Assembly: GCA_902562205.1 (NCBI GenBank)
Contig: CACESO010000006.1
Location: 1-64,000, forward strand
From: an uncultured Pelagibacteraceae bacterium
GTDB lineage: Bacteria; Pseudomonadota; Alphaproteobacteria; Pelagibacterales; Pelagibacteraceae
Direction of reading: 5' to 3'
DNA length: 64,000 nt
Below the pieces are notes generated by a model. That model saw nothing but the letters and a program-made list of their open reading frames with translations, searched no databases and was not told where the DNA came from. Positions 55,742-64,000 of this stretch are shown here, one piece after another (the first letter of the stretch is position 1; each line of letters opens with the position of its first letter). A program made the position numbers and the translations under genes.

Positions 55742-56901
55742 AAAAAAATTATTTATTTACCAGCGAATCCGTCTCCGAAGGTCATCCAGACAAAGTTTGC
55801 GATAGAATTTCTGATATGGTTGTAGATACTTATTTAGGCGCTGAGCCTCAATCAAGAGTAGCTTGCGAGACTTTAACAACAACTAATAAAGTAGTGCTTG
55901 CTGGAGAAGTTAGAGGTCCAGAAATTAAAAAAGATGATTTAATAGAAAAGGTAAGACACTGTATTAAAGATATTGGTTATGACCAGGATGGTTTTACATG
56001 GAAAGAAGCAACTAAAATTGAGAGTCATCTTCACGCTCAATCAGCAGACATAGCAATGGGTGTTGACTCGTCTGGAAATAAAGATGAGGGAGCTGGGGAT
56101 CAGGGTATCATGTTTGGTTATGCATGTAATGAAACTGATGTTTTAATGCCTGCACCTATACATTATTCACACAAGATTTTAAGATTGATGGCTGCGGATA
56201 GAAAATCTGGAAAATTAAAAAATATTGAACCAGATTCTAAAAGTCAGATAACCATTGAATATAAAGATGGTAAACCAGCAAATGTTAAATCTGTAGTTAT
56301 CTCTACTCAGCACTCTGCAGATGTTGATCAAACTCGGGTTAGAAAATTAGTAATGCCCTATATTGAAAAATCTATACCAAAAAATCTTCTAAATAATTTA
56401 GATGAAAAAGAAATCTATATTAATCCAACAGGAAATTTTGTTATTGGTGGGCCTGATGGAGATAGTGGTTTAACAGGTAGAAAAATTATTGTTGATACAT
56501 ATGGAGGTGCCGCACCACATGGTGGTGGCGCTTTTTCAGGCAAAGATCCAACTAAAGTCGATCGATCAGCCGCTTACGCATCAAGATATTTAGCAAAAAA
56601 TGTTGTCGCTTCAAAAATTGCTGATAAGTGTTTAATACAACTCGCTTATGCTATTGGAGTTTCTAAACCATTATCCATCTATGTTGATTTATTTGATAAC
56701 GATGAGGAAAAAAACAAACATGTAGAAAAATTGATAAGTAAAAATTTTGATTTAAGTCCAAGAGGTATAAGAGAAATGTTAGGTTTAAATAAACCAATTT
56801 ATGAAAAATCAGCTGCTTATGGTCATTTTGGAAGAGAACCGGAAGAAGATGGCTCTTTTTCTTGGGAAAAAACAGATAAAAAATCAATATTTTCAAAGTA
56901 A
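55738..56901 (+). CDS. metK: S-adenosylmethionine synthetase
   Basis: Makes SAM from ATP and methionine. [57 protein letters not shown] and [20 protein letters not shown] are the family signatures; all catalytic regions are visible. 387 residues. Because its start overlaps lnt there is no 5' leader for a SAM riboswitch. A UUCG-loop terminator follows. Confidence 0.98.
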   Translation: MKKNYLFTSESVSEGHPDKVCDRISDMVVDTYLGAEPQSRVACETLTTTNKVVLAGEVRGPEIKKDDLIEKVRHCIKDIGYDQDGFTWKEATKIESHLHAQSADIAMGVDSSGNKDEGAGDQGIMFGYACNETDVLMPAPIHYSHKILRLMAADRKSGKLKNIEPDSKSQITIEYKDGKPANVKSVVISTQHSADVDQTRVRKLVMPYIEKSIPKNLLNNLDEKEIYINPTGNFVIGGPDGDSGLTGRKIIVDTYGGAAPHGGGAFSGKDPTKVDRSAAYASRYLAKNVVASKIADKCLIQLAYAIGVSKPLSIYVDLFDNDEEKNKHVEKLISKNFDLSPRGIREMLGLNKPIYEKSAAYGHFGREPEEDGSFSWEKTDKKSIFSK

Positions 56902-56954
56902 AAAGTTGAAAAAATAGATAAAAATAACTATATATTTCTTAAATCGTTGAATTT
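56902..56954 (+). promoter_or_regulatory. Possible nusA promoter upstream of the terminator
   Basis: TTGAAA at 56906 followed after 17 bases by CTATAT (or after 19 by TATATT) in the 53-base gap after metK. AT-rich context makes such matches common; listed because any separate nusA promoter must be in or before this stretch. Confidence 0.35.
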
Positions 56955-56982
56955 AAAAATGGGCTTCGGCCCATTTTTTTTT
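56955..56982 (+). terminator. UUCG-tetraloop terminator between metK and nusA
   Basis: AAAAATGGGC and GCCCATTTTT pair perfectly around a TTCG loop, and the T run continues to nine T. The T run ends directly at the nusA Shine-Dalgarno (GGAGAAG at 56983), leaving no room for a promoter downstream. Strongest hairpin terminator in the window besides that of the porin. Confidence 0.93.
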
Positions 56983-56990
56983 GGAGAAGA

Positions 56991-58532
56991 ATGTTAAACA
57001 AAAGAGCAGATAAATTAGAATTACTAAGAATAGCTGAAGCTGTAGCATTGGAAAAATCTATTGATAAAGAATTAATTATAAATTCGATGGAAACAGGAAT
57101 TGCTAAAGCAGCAAAATCTAAATTTGGCAATGAAAATGAAATTAAAGTCTCAATTAATAGAGACAGTGGAGATATTGAATTATTTAGAAAATTAATTGTC
57201 GTGGAAATACCAGAAAATACCAACACAGAAATAAGCCTAAAAGATGCCGAAAAGTATGGAGAAAAAAAAATCGGTGATGAAGTTTTACAGCCTCTACCGT
57301 CTTTCGATTTTGGAAGAATAGCTGCTCAAACTGCAAAACAAGTAATTAGTTTTAATGTAAGAGAGGCAGAAAGAGAAAGACAATTTAACGATTTTATAGA
57401 TAAAAAAGACAGCATATTAAGTGGAATTGTTAAGAGATTAGAATTTGGAAATGTAATTGTCGATCTTGGTAGAACAGAGGCAATAATTCAAAAAAATGAA
57501 ATGATACCAAGAGAAAACATTAAAGCTGGCGATAGAGTGAAAGCTTACTGTTATGATGTAAGAAGGGAACAAAGAGGTCAACAAATTTTCCTATCTAGGG
57601 CACATCCAAAGTTTATGGAAAAATTGTTTATTCAAGAAGTTCCAGAGATATACGATGGCCTTATAGAGATCAAATCATCTGCAAGAGATCCAGGAAGTAG
57701 AGCAAAGATTTGTGTTCAGGCTGTGGATACATCACTTGATCCAGTTGGTGCCTGTGTAGGTATGAGAGGAAGTAGAGTCCAAGCAGTAGTAAATGAACTT
57801 CAAGGAGAAAAAATTGATATTGTAAACTGGTCAGAGGACCCTGCTTTGGTCGTATCTAACGCTTTATCTCCTGCTGAGGTACAGAAAGTAATTGTAGACT
57901 CAGAGCAAAAAAAAATGGATGTAATTTTAACTGAAGAAAATTTGAGCAAAGCTATTGGTAGAAGAGGTCAAAATGTAAGACTTGCAACTAAACTTTTAAA
58001 TTATGAAATTAACATAATGACTGACAAAGAAGAGTCAGAGAGAAGACAAGTGGAATTTAAAGATAAAACAGATACATTAATGAAAAATCTTGAAGTAGAT
58101 GAGACATTAGGACAGTTACTTGTAGCAGAAGGTTTTTCAACAATTGAGGAAATTAAAGATAGTGAGTTAGACAACTTAGCCAAGATAGAAGGTATTGAGG
58201 AAGAAACGGCTAAAGAATTAGTTCAAAGAGCAAAAGAGTTTTATCAAAAGGACCAAGAAGAAATACAACAAAAGATTAAAGATCTGGGAATTCAAACTGA
58301 TTTAACTGAGCACAAAGGTCTAACACCAGGTATGCTTTTAACTCTTGGTGAACAAAAGATCTTATCATTAAATGACTTTGCGGATTTAGCATCTGATGAA
58401 TTAATAGGTGGCTTTGACATTATTAAAGGCGAAAGAATTAAAATTAAAGGTTACTTAGAAGATTTTGCTCTTTCAAGAAAAGAAGCGGACGATTTAATTA
58501 TGACAGCTAGAGATAAAATTTATAAAAATTAG
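56991..58532 (+). CDS. nusA: Transcription elongation/termination factor NusA
   Basis: Binds RNA polymerase and nascent RNA in pausing, termination and antitermination. N-terminal domain (ADKLELLRIAEAVALEKSIDKELI), S1 domain (SGIVKRLEFGNVIVDLGRTEAIIQKNE), two KH domains (DPVGACVGMRGSRVQAVVNEL and LSKAIGRRGQNVRLATKL), and C-terminal helix-hairpin-helix repeats. 513 residues. Preceded by a good GGAGAAG ribosome binding site. rimP, which normally precedes nusA, is missing here, and ylxR/rnpA-type genes are missing between nusA and infB (12 bases apart). Confidence 0.98.
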   Translation: MLNKRADKLELLRIAEAVALEKSIDKELIINSMETGIAKAAKSKFGNENEIKVSINRDSGDIELFRKLIVVEIPENTNTEISLKDAEKYGEKKIGDEVLQPLPSFDFGRIAAQTAKQVISFNVREAERERQFNDFIDKKDSILSGIVKRLEFGNVIVDLGRTEAIIQKNEMIPRENIKAGDRVKAYCYDVRREQRGQQIFLSRAHPKFMEKLFIQEVPEIYDGLIEIKSSARDPGSRAKICVQAVDTSLDPVGACVGMRGSRVQAVVNELQGEKIDIVNWSEDPALVVSNALSPAEVQKVIVDSEQKKMDVILTEENLSKAIGRRGQNVRLATKLLNYEINIMTDKEESERRQVEFKDKTDTLMKNLEVDETLGQLLVAEGFSTIEEIKDSELDNLAKIEGIEEETAKELVQRAKEFYQKDQEEIQQKIKDLGIQTDLTEHKGLTPGMLLTLGEQKILSLNDFADLASDELIGGFDIIKGERIKIKGYLEDFALSRKEADDLIMTARDKIYKN

Positions 58533-58544
58533 AAATGAGAAAAA

Positions 58545-60731
58545 ATGGAAACAAAAAAAACAAAATTAACAATATCGGGCAAACCCAGAAAAAATTTATA
58601 TGATAAGCATGGATTAACAAACAATAAAAATAAACAAAAGTTTGTTACCGAGAAAAAATTCTCTAAACCATTTAATAAAAATAATCCTGGAGCTTCAAAG
58701 TTTCCAAAAAAATCTTTTTCTGGAAAACCATCTTTTCCATCAAAAATAAGTGATTATGAAAGAAGGAAACTTGCTGAGCAAAGAGCAACAAAAAAAATAA
58801 AAGGTGATGCAAAAGATAAAGAAAATAAAAATAAATTTTCAACTAAAAAAAGGGAGCTCAAACTTACTGTTTCCAGAGCCTTAAGTGAAGATATAGAGTT
58901 TAAATCAAGAAGTTTGGCTTCAATAAAAAGGGCGAGAGAAAAAGAACTTAGAGAAACCAAAAATACAAACAACGATGAAAATTCAAAAAATGTAAAAAGA
59001 GAGATCAGCATTCCAGAGCTTATTACAATAAGAGACCTTGCAAATCGAATGGCCGAACAATCTTCTAATATTATTAAGCATTTAATGGGAATGGGTGTTA
59101 CAGTTACTATAAATCATACTATTGATTCTGATACTGCCGAATACTTAGTAAAAGAATTTGGTCATATTCCTCTAAAGGAAAAAAAAGCAGAAGAAATTGT
59201 CAGTAAAATTAAAAACGTAAAATCTGAAAATCTTCAAAACAGACCTCCAATAATAACTGTCATGGGTCATGTTGATCATGGAAAGACTTCTGTATTAGAT
59301 GTGCTTAGAAGTACAAATGTTGTTTCGGGGGAACATGGGGGAATTACTCAGCATGTAGGTGCATACCAAATAATTCATAACAATGAAAAAATAACTTTTA
59401 TTGACACACCTGGTCATGCCGCATTTACAGAAATGAGAGCGAGGGGTTCAAAGTTAACTGATATTGTTGTATTGGTTGTTGCTGCAAATGATGGAGTTAA
59501 ACCTCAAACAATTGAGTCGATCAAACATGCCAAAGCTGCCAAGGTACCTATAGTCGTAGCAATTAACAAATGTGATTTACCAGATGCTGATCCTCAAAAA
59601 GTTAAAAATCAGCTCCTCGAGCATGAATTAATCTCTGAAGATTTGTCAGGAGACACTCTCATGGTTGAAATTTCAGCAAAAACAAAAAAAAATATTGATA
59701 AACTTTTGGAGTCGATAACTTTACAAGCTGAACTTCTTAATTTGAAAACGGATTATGAAAACAAAGCAACTGGTATTGTTTTAGAGTCAAAAATCGACGT
59801 TGGAAGAGGTCCAATCGCAAATATTATAGTGACATCTGGAAGATTAAAAAAAGGGGATCATTTTGTATGTGGACCTCAATGGGGAAAAGTGAGGGCTATA
59901 ATCGATGATAATGGAAAATCTGTTGACGAAGCTTTACCATCAACTCCAGTCGAAATACTAGGTATAAGTGGAGCCTCAAAATCTGGAGATGATTTTTTGG
60001 TTCTTGATAATGATAAAGAAGCCAAAGTTTTAAGTGAAGCAAGGATTAATGAAGCTCAATCCAAAAAAGGGCAAGTATCTCTTATAACTCAAGACTCTGC
60101 TTTCAAAGATCAAACAAGTGAAGAATTAAATATAATTATTAAGTCAGATGTTCATGGCTCCTCTGAAGCGATTAAGAATGCTATAAATCTGATAAAACAT
60201 GACGAGGTTAAACCAAAGATAATTTTGTCAGATGTAGGAATGATTACTGAAACTGACGTTAATTTAGCAAAAGCTTCAAATGCTGTCTTAATAGCTTTTA
60301 ATGTAAAGCCAAGTAAAGAAGCAAAAAAAATAGCTGAGCAAAGTGCTGTAAAAATTTCATCTTTTAATATAATTTACGAATTAATTGACTTTGTAAAAAG
60401 CAAGATGTCAGGTCTATTATCTCCAGACGTGGAGGAAAGCATTACTGGTTCAGCAGAAATTCTGGAGATTTTTAAAGTATCAAAAGTCGGTAAAGTTGCT
60501 GGCTCAAAAGTAACTACGGGTGAAATAAGTCAAGACTCTTTAGCAAGAGTTATTAGAGACGGAACAGTTGTATTTACAGGAAAAATAGGATCAATTTTTA
60601 GGGAAAAAAATCAAACAAAACAAGTTACAGAGGGCCTAGAATGTGGGATAACCTTGAAAAATTTTAATGATTTTCAGAAGAAAGATATTATCGAGGCGTA
60701 TAAATCTAAAACAACAGAGAGATCGGTATAA
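58545..60731 (+). CDS. infB: Translation initiation factor IF-2
   Basis: GTPase that brings fMet-tRNA to the ribosome. Basic, low-complexity N-terminal region (residues 1 to about 150), IF2_N (ISIPELITIRDLANRMAEQSSNIIKHL), G domain with GHVDHGKT at residues 241-248, DTPGHAAF, NKCD, then domains II-IV. 728 residues is on the short side because the N-terminal region is reduced. Stop overlaps the rbfA start by one base. Confidence 0.98.
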   Translation: METKKTKLTISGKPRKNLYDKHGLTNNKNKQKFVTEKKFSKPFNKNNPGASKFPKKSFSGKPSFPSKISDYERRKLAEQRATKKIKGDAKDKENKNKFSTKKRELKLTVSRALSEDIEFKSRSLASIKRAREKELRETKNTNNDENSKNVKREISIPELITIRDLANRMAEQSSNIIKHLMGMGVTVTINHTIDSDTAEYLVKEFGHIPLKEKKAEEIVSKIKNVKSENLQNRPPIITVMGHVDHGKTSVLDVLRSTNVVSGEHGGITQHVGAYQIIHNNEKITFIDTPGHAAFTEMRARGSKLTDIVVLVVAANDGVKPQTIESIKHAKAAKVPIVVAINKCDLPDADPQKVKNQLLEHELISEDLSGDTLMVEISAKTKKNIDKLLESITLQAELLNLKTDYENKATGIVLESKIDVGRGPIANIIVTSGRLKKGDHFVCGPQWGKVRAIIDDNGKSVDEALPSTPVEILGISGASKSGDDFLVLDNDKEAKVLSEARINEAQSKKGQVSLITQDSAFKDQTSEELNIIIKSDVHGSSEAIKNAINLIKHDEVKPKIILSDVGMITETDVNLAKASNAVLIAFNVKPSKEAKKIAEQSAVKISSFNIIYELIDFVKSKMSGLLSPDVEESITGSAEILEIFKVSKVGKVAGSKVTTGEISQDSLARVIRDGTVVFTGKIGSIFREKNQTKQVTEGLECGITLKNFNDFQKKDIIEAYKSKTTERSV

Positions 60732-61096
60732 TGGGAAAATTAGGAAAACCAATTACTCAAAGACAGTTAAGAGTTGGTGAAATGATTAAACAAGCTTTAA
60801 GTATGATTTTTTTAAAAGATGAGGCAAAACTTCCAAATGTACAAACTAAAGGAATAACAGTTACCGAAGTTAGAATGAGCCCAGATCTTAAAACTGCAAA
60901 AACTTTTGTTCTACCCCTCGGTGGAATAAATTCAGACGAAACTGTAGAAACCCTTAAAGAATTTTCTTTTGTAATAAGAAAAACTTTATCAAAGAAAATA
61001 AATATGAAGTTTTTACCTAAACTTCTATTTGTTAAAGATGAATCTTTCGATTATGCTGAAAAAATTGAGAATTTAATTAAACAAACAAATAAATAG
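60731..61096 (+). CDS. rbfA: Ribosome-binding factor A
   Basis: KH-fold factor for 30S maturation. RQLRVGEMIKQALSMIFL start, ITVTEVRMSPDLKTAKTFVLPLG and FSFVIRKTLSKKINMKFLPKLLFVKDESFDYAEKIENLI match the family. 121 residues. truB, usual between rbfA and rpsO, is absent: rpsO begins 7 bases later. Confidence 0.96.
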   Translation: MGKLGKPITQRQLRVGEMIKQALSMIFLKDEAKLPNVQTKGITVTEVRMSPDLKTAKTFVLPLGGINSDETVETLKEFSFVIRKTLSKKINMKFLPKLLFVKDESFDYAEKIENLIKQTNK

Positions 61097-61103
61097 GAAA
61101 GAA

Positions 61104-61352
61104 ATGAATAAAAAATTAAAAGAAGTTGCTTTACATGAAAAAGACACTGGATCATCGGAAGCACAAATTGCTTTACTAACCGATAAAATAGAAAATTTGT
61201 CAGCCCATATGAAGAAATTTAAAAAAGATAAACACTCCTCTGTAGGATTATTAAAGGCAGTGAATAAAAGAAAGAAATTGTTAGATTATCTTAAGAAAAA
61301 TAAATCTGATGCTTATAAAAATATATTAACCAAATTAAACTTAAGGAAATAG
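61104..61352 (+). CDS. rpsO: 30S ribosomal protein S15
   Basis: Primary 16S rRNA-binding protein. DTGSSEAQIALLTDKIENLSAHMKKFKKDKHSS and KRKKLLDYLKKNK are the signature regions. 82 residues against the usual 88-89, the difference being a shorter N-terminus. Preceded by an AGGAAAG ribosome binding site. Directly abuts pnp, the conserved rpsO-pnp pair. Confidence 0.98.
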   Translation: MNKKLKEVALHEKDTGSSEAQIALLTDKIENLSAHMKKFKKDKHSSVGLLKAVNKRKKLLDYLKKNKSDAYKNILTKLNLRK

Positions 61353-63425
61353 ATGTTTAAAGTGTTTAAAAAAGAAATAGATTTCGGGGGAAAAAAAATC
61401 ACCCTTGAAACTGGAAAAGTTGCTCGTCAAGCAGATGGAGCAATAATAGCAACTTGTGGTGAGACTGTAGTTTTGGCGACAGCTGTAGGTGCAAAAAAAA
61501 TTAACCCAGATGTAGATTACTTTCCATTATCGGTAAACTACCAAGAAAAATATTACGCTGCGGGTAAAATACCTGGAGGATATTTCAAAAGAGAAGCGAG
61601 GCCAACAGAAAGTGAAACCCTTATCTCTAGATTAATTGATAGACCTATAAGACCCTTGTTTCCAGACGAATTCAAAAATGAAGTGCAAGTATTACCAACT
61701 GTAATATCGTATGATAAAGAGAATGAAGCTGACATTTTATCAATCATTGCCTCTTCAGCTGCTTTAGCTATTTCAGGTATGCCCTTTCTGGGACCGGTTG
61801 GAGCATCAAGAGTTGGTTTTATTGATGGAAAATATGTTTTAAATCCATCAAAAATAGATTTAGAAAATTCAAAATTAGATTTAGTCGTAGCAGGCACAAA
61901 AGATGCTGTTTTAATGGTAGAATCAGAGGCAAGTGGTTTGACCGAGAAACAAATGTTGGATGCTGTGAAATTTGGTCACGAAGGGTTTGTGCCAGTGATA
62001 AAAATGATCGAAGACTTAGCTAAGGAATGTAAAAAACCTAACTGGGTTGTTGAGAAAAAAGACTTATCCTCAATAAAGAAAAAGTTAGAGAAAGAATTCA
62101 CTGAGGACTTAAAAAAAGCATTCTCAATAAAAGATAAACAAGAAAGATCAAATTTAATATCTGAGGTAACTGAAAAAGCAAAAAAACTTTATGAAGAAGA
62201 TGAAAACTTTACAGAATTAGACGTTATGCATGAACTCAAAGATATTGAAAAAGGTATTGTAAGAACTGATATCTTAAAAAATAAGAACAGAATCGATGGA
62301 AGAGGACTTGCTGACGTAAGGCCAATTATGTGCGAAGTTGGAATATTGCCTAGAGTTCATGGATCAGCACTATTCACTCGAGGAGAAACGCAAGCAATTG
62401 TCACAACTACACTCGGTACTTCAGATGATGAACAAAGAATTGAAAGTTTGGATGGCCTTCAAAGAGAAAGATTTATGCTTCATTATAACTTCCCTCCATT
62501 TTCTGTTGGGGAGACTGGCAGAATTGGAACTGGAAGAAGAGAAATAGGGCACGGAAAATTAGCTTGGAGAGCTATCAAATCTTCATTACCTTCCAAAGAG
62601 AGTTTTCCATATACTTTTAGGATAGTTTCTGAAATTACAGAGTCGAATGGATCCTCTTCAATGGCAACGGTTTGTGGATCATCTCTAGCTTTAATGGATG
62701 CAGGAGTTCCAATTAAAGAGCCTGTAGCGGGGATTGCAATGGGATTAATTAAAGAGGGAGAAGACTTTAGCGTACTCTCGGATATACTTGGAGATGAGGA
62801 CCATCTTGGAGATATGGACTTTAAAGTAGCTGGAACCAAAAATGGAATTACTTCTCTCCAAATGGACATTAAAATAACAGGAATTACTTTTGAGATTATG
62901 GAACAAGCTCTTAAACAAGCAAAAGATGGAAGAGTTCATATCTTAGGTGAGATGAATAAAGCTCTAGCTAAATCAAGAAGTGATGTTGGTAAACACACAC
63001 CAAAAATGGAAAAAATAACAGTCGATAAAAAAGATATAGCTACTGTCATCGGTAAGGGTGGAGCAACAATAAGAGAAATTGTTGAAAAATCTGGAGCCAA
63101 AGTAGATGTAAATGATGAAGGAGTAGTAACTGTAGCTGCGCCAGATGAGGATTCGAGAAATAAAGCTATGCAAATGATTAAAGATTTAACAGCTAAAGCC
63201 GAACTAAATAAAATTTATAATGGTAAAGTTATGAAAATTATGGAGTTTGGAGCATTTGTAAATTTCTTGGGAAAACAAGATGGCCTTGTTCATATTTCAG
63301 AACTTGCAGATAAAAGAGTGGCTAAAGTAACTGATGTAGTGAAAGAGGGTGACGAAGTAAAAGTAAAAGTTATTGGTTTTGATAGAGGAAAAGTAAAACT
63401 GTCAATTAAACAGGCGGCTGTTTAA
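61353..63425 (+). CDS. pnp: Polyribonucleotide nucleotidyltransferase (PNPase)
   Basis: Phosphorolytic 3'-5' exoribonuclease. Two RNase PH-like cores (first with [25 protein letters not shown], second with [19 protein letters not shown] and [15 protein letters not shown]), a KH domain ([25 protein letters not shown]) and an S1 domain ([30 protein letters not shown]). 690 residues. The start follows the rpsO stop without a gap. The first in-frame start [21 protein letters not shown] is family typical. Confidence 0.99.
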   Translation: MFKVFKKEIDFGGKKITLETGKVARQADGAIIATCGETVVLATAVGAKKINPDVDYFPLSVNYQEKYYAAGKIPGGYFKREARPTESETLISRLIDRPIRPLFPDEFKNEVQVLPTVISYDKENEADILSIIASSAALAISGMPFLGPVGASRVGFIDGKYVLNPSKIDLENSKLDLVVAGTKDAVLMVESEASGLTEKQMLDAVKFGHEGFVPVIKMIEDLAKECKKPNWVVEKKDLSSIKKKLEKEFTEDLKKAFSIKDKQERSNLISEVTEKAKKLYEEDENFTELDVMHELKDIEKGIVRTDILKNKNRIDGRGLADVRPIMCEVGILPRVHGSALFTRGETQAIVTTTLGTSDDEQRIESLDGLQRERFMLHYNFPPFSVGETGRIGTGRREIGHGKLAWRAIKSSLPSKESFPYTFRIVSEITESNGSSSMATVCGSSLALMDAGVPIKEPVAGIAMGLIKEGEDFSVLSDILGDEDHLGDMDFKVAGTKNGITSLQMDIKITGITFEIMEQALKQAKDGRVHILGEMNKALAKSRSDVGKHTPKMEKITVDKKDIATVIGKGGATIREIVEKSGAKVDVNDEGVVTVAAPDEDSRNKAMQMIKDLTAKAELNKIYNGKVMKIMEFGAFVNFLGKQDGLVHISELADKRVAKVTDVVKEGDEVKVKVIGFDRGKVKLSIKQAAV

Positions 63426-63430
63426 AAACA

Positions 63431-63553
63431 CTAAAATCCACCTCTCCAATTATTTTTATCATTGAAATGATCTTTTTCATTTTTAGAAGTCGGCCTAAAT
63501 AAATACATAAAAATTACTATTAAAACAAAAACTGATAGTAGTAGTTCTGTCAT
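63431..63553 (-). CDS. Small single-span membrane protein, unknown function
   Basis: 40-codon ORF absent from the track. MTELLLSVFVLIVIFMYLFRP is one transmembrane helix; the remaining tail is hydrophilic (TSKNEKDHFNDKNNWRGGF). It begins 9 bases after the stop of the 117-residue membrane protein gene and ends 5 bases before the convergent pnp stop, filling the space exactly. No family recognised; reality rests on packing and helix pattern, so confidence is moderate. Confidence 0.5.
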   Translation of the reverse strand: MTELLLSVFVLIVIFMYLFRPTSKNEKDHFNDKNNWRGGF

Positions 63554-63562
63554 GTTTAATCC

Positions 63563-63916
63563 TTAAAGTAATAAAGTAAGCACTGTTCCAAGTACAATAG
63601 AACCAAATAACGCATATCCAAATAATTTATTTTTGAAACTAAATTTATAATTTGCAACAAAATATGTTGCAATTATCGCACCTGCAAGAGCAGACAGAAA
63701 GTTACCTAAACCAAAACCAATTTGATATGCGATACCTAAATTTCCTGTATCTAACTGACCTAAAAAGAAACCATAAACAATATAAAAAATTGATAGATAT
63801 ATAAGATTTTGTTTAATATAAAAATTTTTTTGAATGAATTTTATTTTTTTAGAAGCAAAAATACCGACAAAACCAAATATTGTGTATAAAAGTATACTTA
63901 AAAAAATTTCAATCAT
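63563..63916 (-). CDS. Hypothetical four-helix membrane protein
   Basis: 117 residues, about four transmembrane segments (LSILLYTIFGFVGIFA; LIYLSIFYIVYGFFLG; GNFLSALAGAIIATYFVA; LFGYALFGSIVLGTVLTLLL) joined by short loops, lysine-rich near residues 23-35. No family recognised. It begins two bases after the fabI stop and so is probably co-transcribed with it. Confidence 0.75.
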   Translation of the reverse strand: MIEIFLSILLYTIFGFVGIFASKKIKFIQKNFYIKQNLIYLSIFYIVYGFFLGQLDTGNLGIAYQIGFGLGNFLSALAGAIIATYFVANYKFSFKNKLFGYALFGSIVLGTVLTLLL

Positions 63917-63918
63917 AA

Positions 63919-64000
63919 TTATCCTTTCATATTTTTTGGGTCTGGCATTCCAACTTTATTATAACCAGCGTCCACATAATGAATTTCACCAGTCACACCA
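63919..64000 (-). CDS. fabI: Enoyl-ACP reductase FabI, C-terminal end only
   Basis: The last 26 residues plus stop are in the window: GVTGEIHYVDAGYNKVGMPD followed by PKNMKG. This matches the C-terminus of alphaproteobacterial FabI (GVTGEvHYVDsGYNivgMP), the NADH-dependent enoyl reductase of fatty acid synthesis. The start lies beyond the right edge. Confidence 0.85.
   Translation of the reverse strand, partial: GVTGEIHYVDAGYNKVGMPDPKNMKG

Noticed and set aside
62338-62547. 69-residue ORF inside pnp
   Set aside because: Alternative frame of a clearly intact pnp; composition and lack of a start signal argue against it.
1-64000. tRNA or rRNA genes, CRISPR arrays, insertion sequences, phage genes, integrase or attachment sites
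   Set aside because: No gap holds a tRNA-like cloverleaf, no spaced repeats, no transposase or integrase ORFs were seen; the glycosyltransferase/sulfotransferase block has no flanking repeats that I can detect.

Overview
The window is a compact, very AT-rich (about 30% G+C by eye), gene-dense stretch of an alphaproteobacterial chromosome, most likely from the SAR11 clade (Pelagibacterales, Candidatus Pelagibacter-like). The evidence is gene order typical of Alphaproteobacteria (hslVU next to hisBHAFE; ppsR-maf-aroE-coaE-dnaQ-secB facing hemE; mnmE-mnmG-rsmG-parA-parB; grpE-dnaK-dnaJ-dapB-nth; fur-miaB-phoH-ybeY-lnt-metK; nusA-infB-rbfA-rpsO-pnp) combined with extreme streamlining: lysine/asparagine/isoleucine-rich proteins, overlapping genes and hardly any intergenic DNA. 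The assignment rests on recognition, not on a search. No rRNA, tRNA, CRISPR array, insertion sequence or prophage was seen, and no gene-free stretch exceeds 300 bases.

Layout. 1-2.4 kb: end of ftsK, lolA-like gene, GNAT gene. 2.4-5.8 kb: leftward histidine operon hisB-hisH-hisA-hisF-hisE with hinT and the GNAT gene. 5.9-7.7 kb: hslVU protease. 7.7-13.0 kb: Smr and Tim44-like genes, fxsA-secB, and the leftward chain ppsR-maf-aroE-coaE-dnaQ, every junction a 4-base ATGA overlap. 13.03-13.31 kb: the largest intergenic region, between ppsR and hemE, the position of the replication origin in Caulobacter; I call it a candidate oriC. 13.3-17.1 kb: hemE-hemH-hemJ-rho. 17.1-19.6 kb: an accessory pair, an OGT/SPINDLY-type glycosyltransferase and a sulfotransferase, inserted between rho and mnmE. 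19.7-25.3 kb: mnmE-mnmG-rsmG-parA-parB, with a perfect parS site inside the rsmG coding sequence about 10 kb from the candidate origin. 25.3-29.8 kb: leftward DUF3576 lipoprotein-leuS-lptE-holA. 30.0-31.1 kb: an outer-membrane porin with its own strong ribosome binding site and terminator. 31.1-33.5 kb: small genes in alternating orientation (ThiE/TenI-like, YggS, L,D-transpeptidase, winged-helix regulator, and an untracked 35-codon arfA-like gene). 33.5-39.8 kb: leftward grpE-dnaK-dnaJ-small membrane ORF-dapB-nth-PfkB kinase. 39.8-45.3 kb: rdgB, LpoA-like/rsmI/dolP-like cluster, maeB. 45.3-51.4 kb: murJ-trpS-nfuA-like-glucosaminidase, a polysaccharide deacetylase, a short tsaB-like gene, fur. 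51.4-63.4 kb: miaB-phoH-ybeY-lnt-metK, then nusA-infB-rbfA-rpsO-pnp. 63.4-64.0 kb: two small membrane-protein genes and the 3' end of fabI.

Functionally the window combines chromosome maintenance (candidate oriC, parS/ParAB, FtsK, HolA, DnaQ), core translation and RNA metabolism (NusA, IF2, RbfA, S15, PNPase, Rho, tRNA modification), envelope biogenesis (LolA, LptE, Lnt, MurJ, LpoA-like, DolP-like, peptidoglycan hydrolase and transpeptidase), and heme and histidine synthesis. The least ordinary observations are the parS inside rsmG, the arfA-like small gene, a perfect palindrome covering the hisB ribosome binding site, a UUCG-loop terminator pressed against the nusA ribosome binding site, the glycosyltransferase/sulfotransferase pair near the candidate origin, genes missing from otherwise conserved clusters, and the systematic overlap of convergent genes at shared stop-codon tetramers.
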